Positions 43,401 through 55,321 of a stretch of DNA of 64,000 nt are shown here, one piece after another. Below the pieces are notes generated by a model, which ran no database searches, was not told the DNA's origin, and was given only the letters and a program-made list of their open reading frames with translations. Each line of letters opens with the position of its first letter. Within the stretch, counting starts at the first letter, position 1. The position numbers and the translations under genes are program-made. Source of the DNA: Diprion similis (taxonomy: Eukaryota; Arthropoda; Insecta; Hymenoptera; Diprionidae); the NCBI RefSeq assembly GCF_021155765.1, contig NC_060108.1:19059025-19123024 (forward strand). The letters run 5' to 3'.

Positions 43401-44085
43401 ATATTGCGTCATTTTCTGGTTTTTGTTTCAAATTTCAGAAAAATACCTGCTCTGCAAATAGCAAATTAAATCATTTTACAAATTATTATTGGGCTAGTTG
43501 AGATTATTGTTTTTCAAAATTGGGTTGTGCTTTTCGTTTAGTACTTTCATACAAAAAATTCTAGGGCAAATCAAAATCTCAACTTAATTCGGATTCGATC
43601 GATACCTCGTGCAGATCGATCTTAATACACTAAGGTCTGAATAACATAGGAAAATACTTGTTAGAAAATTATAAAACCGAAGTTTAAATAGTATAACACA
43701 TATAGCTCTGCAGTGTTGTAGGTGCCTGTAATTATTTTTTCTAGAAATTTATGATTAAAACTGGGTTCTTAGTTGGGTATAATTTTTTTTCTAAAGCCAT
43801 TATAATAACATTGACAACACGTATCGTAAAAACATGCACCCAGTATACAACTTTATTTTTGTAAATCATATTAATTATTATAGAAAATAACAACAATCAC
43901 GATAGTCATAATGGTTAACGTAAAAGTAACAAAAATTTATTCAGCAGCTTGTTTACCTCGTCTCTAATACTTTTCTGTGGAAAATTCCCAGTGTCATTGC
44001 ACTCAAAATTCCCGGTGAGTTTGGAAGATCGCTCTGTCGGTTTGCTGTCACTTGTTTTAATTTTCCTGCGGCGCGAGCCTTCCAT
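40447..44085 (-). CDS. Pomt1: Protein O-mannosyltransferase 1 (POMT1, fly rotated abdomen), 7 coding exons
   Basis: An ER multipass enzyme (GT39) that, with POMT2, moves mannose from dolichol-phosphate-mannose to Ser/Thr of proteins such as dystroglycan. Exons in transcript order: 44085-43957, 43146-42965, 42851-42550, 42458-42284, 42190-41104, 41030-40729 and 40633-40447; 2364 nt, 787 residues. The catalytic DE pair is Asp106-Glu107 in VFDELHYGKY, followed by HPPLGKQL. TQSRFILMES and SCALCVKYVGFYS align with human POMT1 (TQSRLMLLES, SCAVGIKYMG) rather than POMT2. Three MIR repeats lie in the lumenal loop, about residues 350-546. C-terminal membrane segments include LHYLPFFFVERTLFLHHYLP, and the tail LRWRDTWDFIIHKT matches human LRWKDSWDILIRKH. 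The third intron starts with GC (see findings). Intron 1 carries a hairpin-type insertion. Confidence 0.95.
42459..42549 (-). other. Pomt1: GC-AG intron of Pomt1
   Basis: On the minus strand the exon ends CTATTTG and the intron begins gcgagtataa; it ends aatttcag before ACAATGCATTCC. Only this border keeps the frame and gives MMLLFDNAFLTQSRF, which aligns without a gap to human LLMLIENALITQSRL. The nearby GT, two bases further in, would give the wrong phase. The intron is 91 nt, so retention would also shift the frame. Confidence 0.75.
43227..43611. mobile_element. MITE-like element with imperfect terminal inverted repeats, in Pomt1 intron 1
   Basis: The left end starts CACGAGGTATC at 43227 and continues to AAGTTGAGATCTTAA. 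The right end, 43570-43611, read on the other strand is CACGAGGTATC...TTAAGTTGAGATTTTGA. The arms are about 35-40 bases and imperfect. The roughly 300-base AT-rich interior has no coding capacity. I see no clear target-site duplication. The size and structure fit a miniature inverted-repeat transposable element, but the superfamily cannot be told. Confidence 0.55.
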
Positions 44086-45373
44086 AGATGGTTATTTTTT
44101 TAAATTATAATGTACTTTTTTAAGGAGAATATATTGAACAGATCACACAAATCACGTGGACATTGGACCGAAGTGACGAATTAACAAATACAGCGATAAC
44201 AGCCTCGAATGTCTATACGGAGAACCGACATGCATGCAGGTCAGCGTCATAACGGTATAAATCTCAAAGCCGGAGATATTTTGACCAAAGCATGAGCGCT
44301 AAAGGCTTTCACATGTGATTTCTATTACATTGCTCACCTTATATTCTGTGAAAGTGTGGTATGAAATCGTGACAATAAGTTATTGAATTGCAAGACGTAT
44401 AAAGTAGTGAAAAAAGATGATTTTACTTGATCAATTCCAGCGTTGGTCACTATCTAGCTTTCGGTGTTTCGGATGCTGGAGGAAGATTATTTATTGTCTC
44501 AAATCTACAATGGGAATAGAAATAAGTATATGTTGTTGCGAATTGCAAGAAAAAAATACTACTTTTGGAAAGACTGAACAATCAATTCGTCTAAGATTGT
44601 ATTTTTGTTGCTAAAAAACAAAGAAGTTACCAATCTTCTTCAGATTTGGGATCGACAAATATTCGGATCTTTTTTACCGACGCAGTCACGCAGGAACAAT
44701 AAATCGCCTAAGACTGGAGTTGTGTTTACTCAGTAATGAAACAAAGAATTATGAATTAACATAGGAATGTAGCTCCTGAAAGGAGGCAACTTGCTGGCTG
44801 CTAAAATTAAGATGCCATGGTTCAAATATTATTATAATGAATCATACAACGTTGAATTCAACGCGTTTAACCTTAATTCGTGAATTAATGTCAATAGTAA
44901 AAGCGTGGAAATTATTTTTACCTGTTTAAAATATCAGACTTGCGAAAACAGCATTCGCGAACGAAATTGAGTTGCTGAACGTTTTTGCACACAAATTCGG
45001 GACTGCAACGTGTAAAGAAATTACCGGTACTACAACTTTATCATTGAACTGACCAACCGTGATAGAGCTACTGTGAATTTCCTTGGTTACCATCCAGCAT
45101 CCATTATCTGTCATCGATAAATTCTATAATTGCTAATTTTGTAGCTTATGGATAAACAGGCTGAGCGCATCTTTACGAAATTTGGTTTTGAATTGCTGAT
45201 TCGGTGCTGCCACCTGTTCCTATAATCAAATTGACAATGGCTTGAGGTCAGCTGTGAAATGTGTGGTTGTTAATAACGATGTTATAAAGGTATCATACGA
45301 AGCATTGAATTCAGGAAAGTTGAAGAAAGTTTATCTTCGATTCATTCATTAGCTTTAAAAATAGGATATAGAA
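44086..45373. promoter_or_regulatory. Divergent promoter region between Pomt1 and Wrnip1
   Basis: The Pomt1 start (minus, 44085) and the Wrnip1 start (plus, 45374) are 1.29 kb apart and head to head, so both promoters and 5' UTRs lie here. No TATA box or other core element could be assigned with confidence, and the short frames in it look like chance. Confidence 0.45.
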
Positions 45374-47824
45374 ATGGATTGCCCGATATGTGGCAAGGAG
45401 TTTTTGGCCTCGGAGATCGAGAGTCACGTGAATAAATGTTTGTTTTTAAATGACATGTCAAAAAATGCAAAATCTTCGGTGGAATCAAGTGGTATGAAAA
45501 GGTCCCACTCCTTAGGACTGCAGGGTAATAACAAAAGAAAAACGCCCGGACCTTTGGCTAAGAAAGCCAAATACTTGTCGTCCAGTGAAAACTTGGACGA
45601 AAGTGAAGAGAATGACGAACAAAGTGTCGGTATCACTTCAGCCGAAAGCGCCAATCTCGTTCCCCATATTCAACAGAAAAAAGTAATCCTCTTTCATCAT
45701 CAATAGAATTTTGTAGTAACTTGAGTATCCACGTTTCATGTGCCGTTGATCACTGCATGACGTAAAACCCTTAATCCAAAGTAGTTCATCCTACCTATAC
45801 TTTTCCCTTTAATTTTTCCAAAATTCTTTAGATAAACAATCTGCAATATAAAGTCTCTGCGAATCCCTCCCCTACTTATTTGTTCCAGCATTTTTTGAAA
45901 TATTTTTTGCCAACATTTTGTACTTGGTTAGATTTTGCAAAAAAATACAAACTACGAATAATGATAATACATGAATTTTGAATAGGTTGGTAGTATTAAA
46001 AAATCTCACAAAGACGACCATGTTCCACTTGCCGAGAGAGTGAGGCCCACGGGTCTGATGAATTACGTAGGCCAGAAACATGTTCTTGGACCGCAGTCGG
46101 TCCTCCTTCAGTTGTTGGAAAAGAAAGAAGTTCCTAGCATGATTTTATGGGGACCTCCAGGTTGTGGGAAGGTAATTTTTTGATAATTTGCAATGACCGT
46201 TTACGACTATGAGAAAAAAAGAATGAAGTCTGCAATTTAAATTTCAGACGTCTCTAGCGAATGTGATAGCTCATATATGTAAACAAGCGCCTGGTGGTAA
46301 AATGAGGTACGTAAAACTGTCTGCGGCAATGTCGGGCGTGAACGACGTCAAGGAGGCTGTTAGTCGAGCAGCGAATGAGTTAAAATTTGGTCGGCGTACC
46401 GTGATGTTCATGGATGAGATACACAGGTTCAACAAGCTCCAGCAGGATATTTTTTTGCCCCATGTCGAGGCCGGCACTGTGACTTTGGTAGGAGCAACGA
46501 CAGAGAATCCATGCTTCAGTTTGAATTCTGCTCTGTTGAGCAGATGTCGTGTCGTTGTATTGGAAAAGCTAACAACTCCTGACCTCGTTTCGATCATTCA
46601 AAATGCTGTAACTTTCATGGAGGGCAAGGTGTTCTCTGCTTCTGGGAACGCCAGTTCTGGAAACAGTAACAACGCTGTCAATGAATCATGCAGTTCAGAG
46701 GATAAATACACAGAATCGGTTGAGTCTGACGAGTCGTTTGTTCCGATGTTTATAGTAGACGAGCCCACGGTTCAGTGGTTGGCTGAAACTTGCGACGGTG
46801 ATGCACGCATAGCCTTGGGAGGGCTCGAACTTGCCGTGCAATCAAAAGTTCCCGCTGAAAAGGAGTTCCTTGAGAAAGGACCTGGACTCATTACCTTGGA
46901 TGACGTGAAGGAAAGCCTGAAAAAGTCACACGTACTGTACGACAAGAAAGGGGACCAGCACTACAATTTAATATCTGCATTGCACAAGTCCGTTAGGGCT
47001 AGTGACGATAATGCTGCGCTTTACTGGCTTGCTCGTATGCTGGCTGGGGGTGAAGATCCTATGTATATTGCCCGGCGATTAGTTAGAATGGCCAGCGAGG
47101 ATGTTGGCCTTGCTGATCCTAAAGCTTTGGGTATGTAAGTGAAAAAAATTGTACACTGTTCGTAACTTCTGTGTTTCTATGACTGAACTTTACTTATTAA
47201 TTTTTTTCAAGCACAAGCTGTAGAGTAAACGGTTTCTGATCATGATCTCAGACTTGGATATTTCATGTGAGGTGGACCTCTTTTTAGGTATTGCAGTGTC
47301 TGTGATGAACGGATGCAAGATGATTGGCATGCCAGAGAGCGACGTGTTATTAGCTCAGTGCACTATATACTTGGCAAGAGCTCCAAAGTCTCGATTGATG
47401 GAAGATGCACTTAGAGCGGCGCAAAGATTGGTAGCTAATCAAAAAGGGCAGCAGCCTGACGTCCCGATCCATTTGAGAAGTACAGGCTCCTCAAAATTGG
47501 TCAGTCTACTTGGTAAGTGAAAAAAATGGTGCCAGTATTGCTATTATAATGTATACCAAAACTATAAACATTTAAATTGCAAAATTTTTTAGAATTTGTG
47601 TGTTGAATTTAAAAAAAATTGGTATATTTTGCAGTAATTTCTGTTGTCTGTAAAAGATGTTGTTAAAATCGCAGTAATTGAAAACAATTTAAATAAATGT
47701 TACAGGACATGGAAAAGGATATAATATGCTGCATAAAGATGATTCTGGATTGAATTACATGCCACAGGGTATGGAGGATGTGAATTTTTTTGAAGAGGAC
47801 GAGCTTACAAATATTACCGGTTAA
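45374..47824 (+). CDS. Wrnip1: WRNIP1, AAA+ ATPase (RarA/MgsA family), 5 exons
   Basis: WRNIP1 (yeast Mgs1, bacterial RarA) works at stalled replication forks in the nucleus and binds ubiquitinated PCNA. Exons: 45374-45682, 45986-46171, 46248-47130, 47288-47512 and 47706-47824; 1722 nt, 573 residues (human 665). An N-terminal UBZ4 zinc finger has Cys3, Cys6, His18 and Cys22. A Lys/Ser-rich linker follows. The AAA+ core has Walker A GPPGCGKT at 159-166 and Walker B VMFMDEIH at 217-224, then the sensor-1 region LVGATTENP and the arginine-finger region SALLSRCRVV. The C-terminal RarA oligomerisation domain holds LHKSVRASDDNAALYWLARM, SEDVGLADPKAL, GMPESDVLLAQC and GHGKGYNM. All splice phases agree. 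The shorter length comes from the linker and tail; no core motif is missing. Confidence 0.96.
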
Positions 47825-48399
47825 TATTATATATAACTTATCAATCCTGTTTCGAACGTTAATACGTACTATTTTCTTTTACAGCTGTGAATGTGAAAAA
47901 GATTGATATTTACGTTGCTTATAATTTTATAGTAAGGTGAAAAAAGGGAAAAAATATGGCCCTTAAGTACAAGTTATTATTTACAATTAAGTTCAAATTG
48001 CAGCGAAATCGACCAAACACTACCTCCGTATGTTGCACGTATCGGATTTTAATGATATTGTTATGTGTGGGATTAAGATTATATTTTTTTAAATACATCA
48101 AGCGTGTTCGTTCAATTGACTAGCGCCCTTTGCGACAATATCACGATTCTTCTAGAACGGCAGGTCAGTCTGCGTCGCGTATTATCAGCGTGTGAAATAA
48201 CACACACGGATAAAATTGTTCTCTCTTCCATTGTCATGGATGTATAGATATATTGCATCGGTTTAAATTCGTTCAGATGTAGTCAACCTGCGTAAAGTAT
48301 GCTCGTACATAGACATTAATTTATTACATCTTTTCGAATGTATCTTTCAAGTTTCGAAGATAATAGTAAAACAAAAGACGATCGTTACGACGTGAAGTG

Positions 48400-49410
48400 A
48401 GCAACGGTCGGACATCTTCTGTTGTCACGCCAGTCTAGTACGCGGTGTCGATCGGTGTGCATGTTCCGTTTGATTGATTCTGAACTCGGGTAAAAATCGC
48501 GTGGTAATTAACAATACACGTTAATTAAGTGAATATATTCTAATGCGTTCATTTTGCGAATCGAGGTGAACGATGAGATGATCGCAACGACGTGAAGACA
48601 GCAGCGGCTGAAGTTTTTCCTCATTCTCGTACGCGTCGCCTAACAGTGTTGATCTGCCATTCGACTGTTTTTCCATAAAAAAGACGCAATAATTAACAGT
48701 GAGCTGTATTGTAACGGTGTGATATTGAGCGTATGGCAAATTGATTAATCCGTGCAACAAGTTTTCGCCCGTAGTGAAGTGATTCAGAGTATAAATACGC
48801 ATTAATTCGACGGTCAACAACATTCGATTCCAAACAAAAGACGCGTGTTGTGCCGATCGTGTGTTTGATAGCAAAAATAACAGTTTCATCGTATCTCGCT
48901 AATGAATATCATTCCCTGAAGTATATTGAGAATTGACTTCTCACGACTATTCAATATAAAGAATATTCAAGAAACATCTGAAGCGTCATATACGTTAGTC
49001 AATTCCATGATTCTCGAATGGAGAAAAAAGTCTATGAAAAAAAAAAAAAAACGGTAAGCGATCGATCAACAATTGAGTAACGATGCCGATGTTCAGTCTC
49101 TAAACATTCGCGTGTGAGTTGTTTTTTCTTGTACTCAAACAAGGTCGTTATTGTGGATTCGTCGAGCTATTTTCACGGTATTCCTCGCGCTTTTCAACTT
49201 CAACGCTTGTGCGGTTCGGTTCGTGACATTCAAACGAACCCCTGATGCAGCAGCAACGGCAATTTCACGTAAAGTTCGTCGCGTGTTTGGTTCGGACAGG
49301 TAAAGCTCGGGCGCGGATCGGTTTGTTTAGTGCTATTAATTATTCAAGGATTCACTAGTGACACGCGGTGATTAACGTGCGTGAGCCATCGGCATTCTGC
49401 AACGTTGGAG
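48400..49410 (+). other. Possible 5' UTR first exon of a gene lying beyond the window
   Basis: A donor AACGTTGGAG|gtatgt lies at 49411. The preceding kilobase is relatively rich in CpG and lacks long open frames, which suits an insect non-coding first exon whose coding exons are far downstream. The start boundary is a guess. No acceptor partner can be shown within the window. Confidence 0.2.
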
Positions 49411-51722
49411 GTATGTATACTTGAGATAATTGTTATCACGGAGCTTCCTAGATGTGAATGTTCTTTATTAAAATAGCTAGATTTAGCGGAAAATAGCGGA
49501 AAATAGATCTCTGTCGATTTGCGATTCCTGGAGCGATTCTCATTCTCGAATAATAAACATACGAAATCGCTGTTTCTGAGGTTTTTTAGCCCACTGCAGA
49601 TAGGATAAAGTTATTGAGTCCTCTGTCTGCCTTCCTCGTGCGTAAAATATTGATATAATTGCTCTTGACGTGGTTCCGAATTTCCATAAAATTTTATAAA
49701 TAAAATATAAATTTATATTCACTCTTCGTATTAGATAAAGTCAAAAATGGAAGATTGCATGGAAGGCGATACATATCGATTTGAATTTATACCTCATCGA
49801 TTGATTCAACAAAATTTTATCTTTTCAGCTTGATGTTTCGACACACATTCGAGTGAATTTATCATACTGCCACGTCGGTAAGTTTATTGAACAATTATAT
49901 ATTATCTGCCTTGACGATATATGAATCTATTGAATCTGTAGTACCGATGTGATTATACATCGCTGTGTCGGTTATCGGTCAGACAGATTTCAAACGTCAA
50001 TTTACTTATCTGTCGAGAACTAAAACTGTCGGTAAGAAACTGAGATACTGACAGTACTATTAATTTTCATTTACCGACTGCAATTACCGCCTAAAATTTA
50101 ACTCGTGTAGTTGAGTCTTCTGCCTTAGGTGAATACTTCGTTCTTTGTAATTCATAACTATAGATGTGGTTTATATACGGCATGCTTATTTTTCCTGTAT
50201 AAATCGTAGCAAGATTAGAGTAAATTTCTAAAAAAACATTTGTACTCCTTTCGCTATCGCTGACTGATTTACGATCATATCTAAAATTTGGTGAACTTAT
50301 TTTTATACACTGAAAATCGGTGAAATATCAGTAAAACGTCACCGAATCGTCAGTGTATATGCACCGGTCATTTCCAGTGGTATACTTATAACTGGGAATC
50401 AGTGAATTTTGCTTATTCAAATTTAGAATATCAATTATAATAGATAATTAAACTGCACGAATTAAATATACGATAATTTCTTTCTATCTTGGCGCAGTAA
50501 AGTTTTATCTGAATGGTAAAGTGTGCGACATAATTTTTCAAGAATTACGATTTTACTCACTTCTGATGTATTCTTCAACAAGAGCTTGTAGATCTTAAAC
50601 AAGTGCGAGTTCAAAAATTTGAACTGTTAGCTCTGATGTTACCTTTGTGCAGTTTACCGACAATTTTATCTGTTTCTTTAATTTTGGTTCTCGTATTTTG
50701 GTATAATCGCCTTGTAAAAATGAAGGTTTCCTAGTATGTATGCAAAAGCTGCGAAATCTCGCCGATTAGTCATAAAGGATTTGTCACCCTTATCCGAGGC
50801 GTATGCAGCGCCGGATGTAAATTCACTCCTCATGTGGGCTAACTGGCTGAGGATGTTTATAGCAGTTATTTATATTTTATCAACCTGCCTAGTCATTGGT
50901 CACACTCATGTCTACTTATCGGAATATTTAACATGCGTTCTCGACTCGGTTCCACAAGATAATCTCTGAGAGCAGTGCAGCGGTACACGATGGTTGTACG
51001 TCTCTCGCTGCAGCAGATAGTCATTCAGATTTCACATTGTGCGGCTATAAGCGCTTGCCATTTCTGTCTACTCTATTTTGACGTCTTCGCCGTGCCAACT
51101 TTATGGCTATTCACGCATGTGTGGGTGTCCCTCCCACACTTACGGGTGACACGGACATCCACTGGCACCCATACAACCATCAGCAGAGCGTGCAGGGATC
51201 AGTGCGTTTCCTTGGATTAGCATAGGGTGCGTCGCCGGACGGACGCGACGGACTTATCGCTTCTCGTCTCAATGACTTTGCCAAGCTCAATGCTCAATTG
51301 CGTAAGGCGGAACATGCTTAAGCTTCGCGCAAACGGAAGCTGCTGAGACATTTACGCCGGCAAGTGATTAACGTCACCTTCCCCCTCGTCGCCACGTTCA
51401 AACCCCACTAAACCTGCATGCAGTCCTATTGCAAACCCGGTATGCAACCACACACGCGCGTAAGCCTATCATAGGCATGAAGATTTTTAAGGCTGGCCAT
51501 AAACGCTCAATTTCTATAAGACGATCAAGATCTATTCAGCAGACGGTTATGTCAGGGAAGCTGCAAGCAGCTCGGGCAACGCAGAAAAAAGGATGAATAT
51601 TTGAAATCATAAATGATATGCAAGATCGGGTATCGCGGGAATGTTATGATTTCTGCATATTTATTTTATATCTGTGTGGTGAATGCATGGACTGCACTTT
51701 TTTGCAGTCAAATCTAGATCAA

Positions 51723-51820
51723 TCGTGGTAGATCTACTTAAGCATATTGTAGCTCTTACTACTGATTTTGTAACTCTTATTATCGGATTTCTAAATCTTA
51801 ACACAATTATTGTAGATCCA
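51723..51820. repeat. Degenerate 22-bp tandem repeat
   Basis: About four to five diverged units of 22 bases, for example tattgtagctcttactactg at 51745 and tttgtaactcttattatcgg at 51767. Units share T-T-G-T-A-[AG]-[AC]-T-C-T-T-A-[CT]-T. It lies in non-coding DNA. Confidence 0.5.
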
Positions 51821-52514
51821 AATGTAAAAATGTGCTGTCAATATAGTCACCATAGAAGAGAGTAGAATCCAGATTAGATTTCTTTCCGTGTATAAGACGG
51901 AGAGACATCACGATATTGGCATGCGTTATTCTTTTCCTTTTTCCGCCTGATTAAAACACCGTCGTCATCGTCAACTCGAGTGCAGGTTCAACAGAACAAG
52001 CATATCTGATTCATTGCGAGCATCATGTCATGAACGAAGGTTGCGTTGTCCATGCCAAAATTTTGCATCCAATAGGCGTGTTAAAGTGTTGAGCAACCAT
52101 GAAAATTCTTTCCTCGTCCGCAAGACTATAAAATGTATTTGTCCGAAGTTTATTCTTGACGCGACGTAAAGGGAAAAGTGATATTGCATAATAAAGCAGG
52201 ATATATATAGGGGGTGGGGGTTATGCACTCTCGGAATTATACCCTTATCCTTACGCGCATTTACCGTCAATTTATAGCTAGGAATTCTGGTTAGCCAGCT
52301 GCATGTAAACCTTGTCGGGTTGACAATAAGATGCGCCTACTTCTCTGCACCGTCCGGGAGTTGGAAAAATGAATGCTAATGAATGCAAAGAGATCGGGAT
52401 CGAACGGACAATGGCAGTCAACCTGCCGTGACGTGACCCGGAAACATGGAAGCTTGCCGATCAAGCCAAGGCGGGCATATCTCTTTTATTTTCTTTTCTT
52501 TATATACTTGGCTT

Positions 52515-52553
52515 TTCTCCTCTCCTCTCCTCTCCTCTTCTCTCTTCTCCTCT
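52515..52553. repeat. (TCTCC)n pyrimidine microsatellite
   Basis: Repeated TCTCC/TCTTC units form a 39-base polypyrimidine run on the plus strand. Confidence 0.8.
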
Positions 52554-54462
52554 GTTATCCTACCTGCTGCCTACCGGCCATGTGTAGCTCTTCGATAGAT
52601 CGAACCAGCGATCGAGGCACCGCCGAGCGCGGTGATCTACATCTATCACGATCGCATCATAGACTCTGGCAAGAAGAGGCGAGCTGAGCTGGTCTCTTCT
52701 TCTGGGCTGCTTCGGGCAGCTCGAGAGTTGGGCATGAACCTTGCAGCCTTCCTCTGAATCCGCCGCAACGGTACCCACTGACCAGCTATTTATATACTCC
52801 ACCACACTGACAATGCTCAATGCAAAACCTGCCGAGCTTATTTGTTGAATCGATGTTATTTTACCGGGAGATATGCCCCGTCGCTACGGCTTACCTAGGC
52901 TGCAGGCGGAGTAGGAGGAGGTCGTTCTTTATGCAATCTGCAGGGGGACTAGATCCCGATTTTTAAATTCACGAAATACCAGAGCGTGCTGACTTTCTGT
53001 TGGAATAAACAACGTATGGACACAACCTAACTTCACTGTTTATTATCATCGACTTGTTACACAGACTTAGTCTATCAGCCTACCACCGCCATCTCGTAAG
53101 CTAAGCTATCCTTTGTCGAATAGGTATAGAGAGTGGAAATTTTGTGTACGAATGGATTGGTCCAAGCATACGAGTTCATTCAATGTCAGAGTCGTTACAC
53201 ATTTTTACAATTCAAATTGTCTAAAATATTTTGTCCTGAAAACTTTGCAATAGATATAACTGTGTTCAGAATCGTAGATAGAAATTATAACGCCGTATAA
53301 TTAAATTGAGTTTAAAATTGGAAAAGTTTATCCGACAAAAAAAAAAGCAAAAGTTAGATTTATTTATTTAAATTAGTTTCATTAGTTCGAAGTAGTTTTC
53401 TTCGAAGTCATGAGTATAGTGAAAACGGTAATATAATATAACAATTTCACAAACAGCAAACGTTTCGCGTGCATGCATGATCGCGTTAGGTACCTGTCGT
53501 TTCATTTCTGTCGGCTATAAAAATTCAGTAGGATTGTAAGTCAATGAACAACTCGGATCCCGTGCGGAATGAATTGCATCACTTTCTTGCGTGTATATTG
53601 GCTTCCAGAGGAGGCTTCTTTAATGACCATAGCAGGCATCGTTTAGATATTATAATTCGTGCCGGGATGTAATTCGTGCGGCGTCATTCATCGGAGGAAC
53701 GTGTGTGGGAGCATGTGTGTGTGTGCATAATATGCCTCCTGCAGCAGCCAATGAAGTATATAAATTATACATGTATAATGTGTGTATATATACACATATA
53801 CATATATACATGTACGTTACAGGTAGATGGTCACATAATTATTTTATTTGTTATTAATCGCCCGTGGTAATGAGCTATCCTCCGAGGTACGCAGCCCTGA
53901 CGGAATTGAACGCATTTATCATCTATTAATTGAGCGATTTGTTTCTCTTCAACTAATGAGAGTCCAAAGTCAGGTGAGCTTCGCCGCTTACACTCGTAAT
54001 CAGAGGCACAGCAGCCGCCTAAGTCGATAATCGGTTTTAAGTTTAAATGACGATAGAATGCTGCTTCTTTACCTGTCGTCAATCTTTTTATTTTTGTTCT
54101 GCATACTTCATGCTCAAAGATATAAGGCTCGTGTTTCTTGAATTATTTGACATGTTCCTTAAGAATTCCCTGAATGATTAATAATGTAGAAAGTAAACTT
54201 TATCTTTTCTTCATATGAATATATAAATTAAATCGAACAGTTATAGTTGATGAATTTTCATACTTTATAACTATTCTGCCGCATAATTGAATTATATCTT
54301 TCGGAATGACGATATCCACATCAATCGCGTAGCGTGACGGTGATTCAGTCACGTTGTACAATTTACTGCAGTCGCTGTGGAAAATATTTAATTTTAAGTT
54401 ATAGACGCTATTAATAAGCGCACGCTGAGGAATCTGTACCTACGATATCGTGAAGGGGCCGC

Positions 54463-54494
54463 GGGGGGGAGAGAGAGGAGGGGGGGGGGGGGGG
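54463..54494 (+). repeat. Purine run with a 15-base G tract
   Basis: Seven Gs (54463-54469), a GA stretch, then 15 Gs (54480-54494) on the plus strand. Assembly or sequencing length at such homopolymers is unreliable. Confidence 0.85.
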
Positions 54495-55298
54495 AGCAAA
54501 TATACGAATATATAGTCATCTGATAATAACTAAATTAAAATGCCCGCGTCAAAGACGCGGGGTAATATTTTTTAATACTCAGTGGCCGCTTCTGTTCCAA
54601 AGCTTCTCAACGGGAGGTCGTCTTTCGGGCGCCGATCTACGGACATTTTTACATGTTTTATTCGACGATCATACCCTGGAAATTACGACGAATGATTTCT
54701 ACACTGCAGTCAGGAAATTATAGCGTCTTATGTGCGATCAGGAATTTTCGATTTATGCGTATTTTGTACATGGATACGTGAAAAAATTTTCTCAGTGTGG
54801 CGAGTAATTATTTTATATACATAGTTACGAAAGTTCATCGTTTTGTGGTATTTTGGAAAAACATCAAGGATTCGAAGAAAAAACCGATATCGATTGAAAT
54901 CACTAACAATTTATTTATTAGAAAATTCTAGTCTTGCTGAATACTTCATAGTCATAAAAATATAGTGAAAACATTAGAAATAATCTAAAAGTTGCCTGGA
55001 TTGACTGAGAATGAATTAGAACCGGATGAGAAGTTACAAGAACTTATGAAATCATACTTTTCCGAAGCTACAGGAGAATTAATAACACTATTAGGGAAAT
55101 ACATAACCATATGGGACAAACGATAGGTATACGTATGATGATTGATGACGGTTTGGAACATTGACGGCAAGTTTCACGTTTCTCCGTCACGCGTAAAAAC
55201 ATATCTTTGACAACGAGTGTGTCTTCTGTTTGTCCGTCCACCTGAACGCACACGAAGCTCACCTGAGAAGTACGTAACAACAGCGTTAACCCCTTACG

Positions 55299-55321
55299 CC
55301 CCCCCCCCCCCCCCCCCCCCC
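55299..55321 (+). repeat. 23-base C homopolymer
   Basis: An uninterrupted run of about 23 C on the plus strand, followed by gccgctcag. It is equivalent to a G tract on the minus strand. Confidence 0.9.

Larger units (their letters stand above)
47825..52000. other. Non-coding region downstream of Wrnip1
   Basis: This stretch contains the Wrnip1 3' UTR, a possible 5' UTR exon ending at 49410, a short frame at 50736-50969 with no family resemblance, a more GC-rich patch at about 50970-51480 and a degenerate 22-bp minisatellite at 51723-51820. I found no recognisable protein or RNA gene. Confidence 0.5.
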
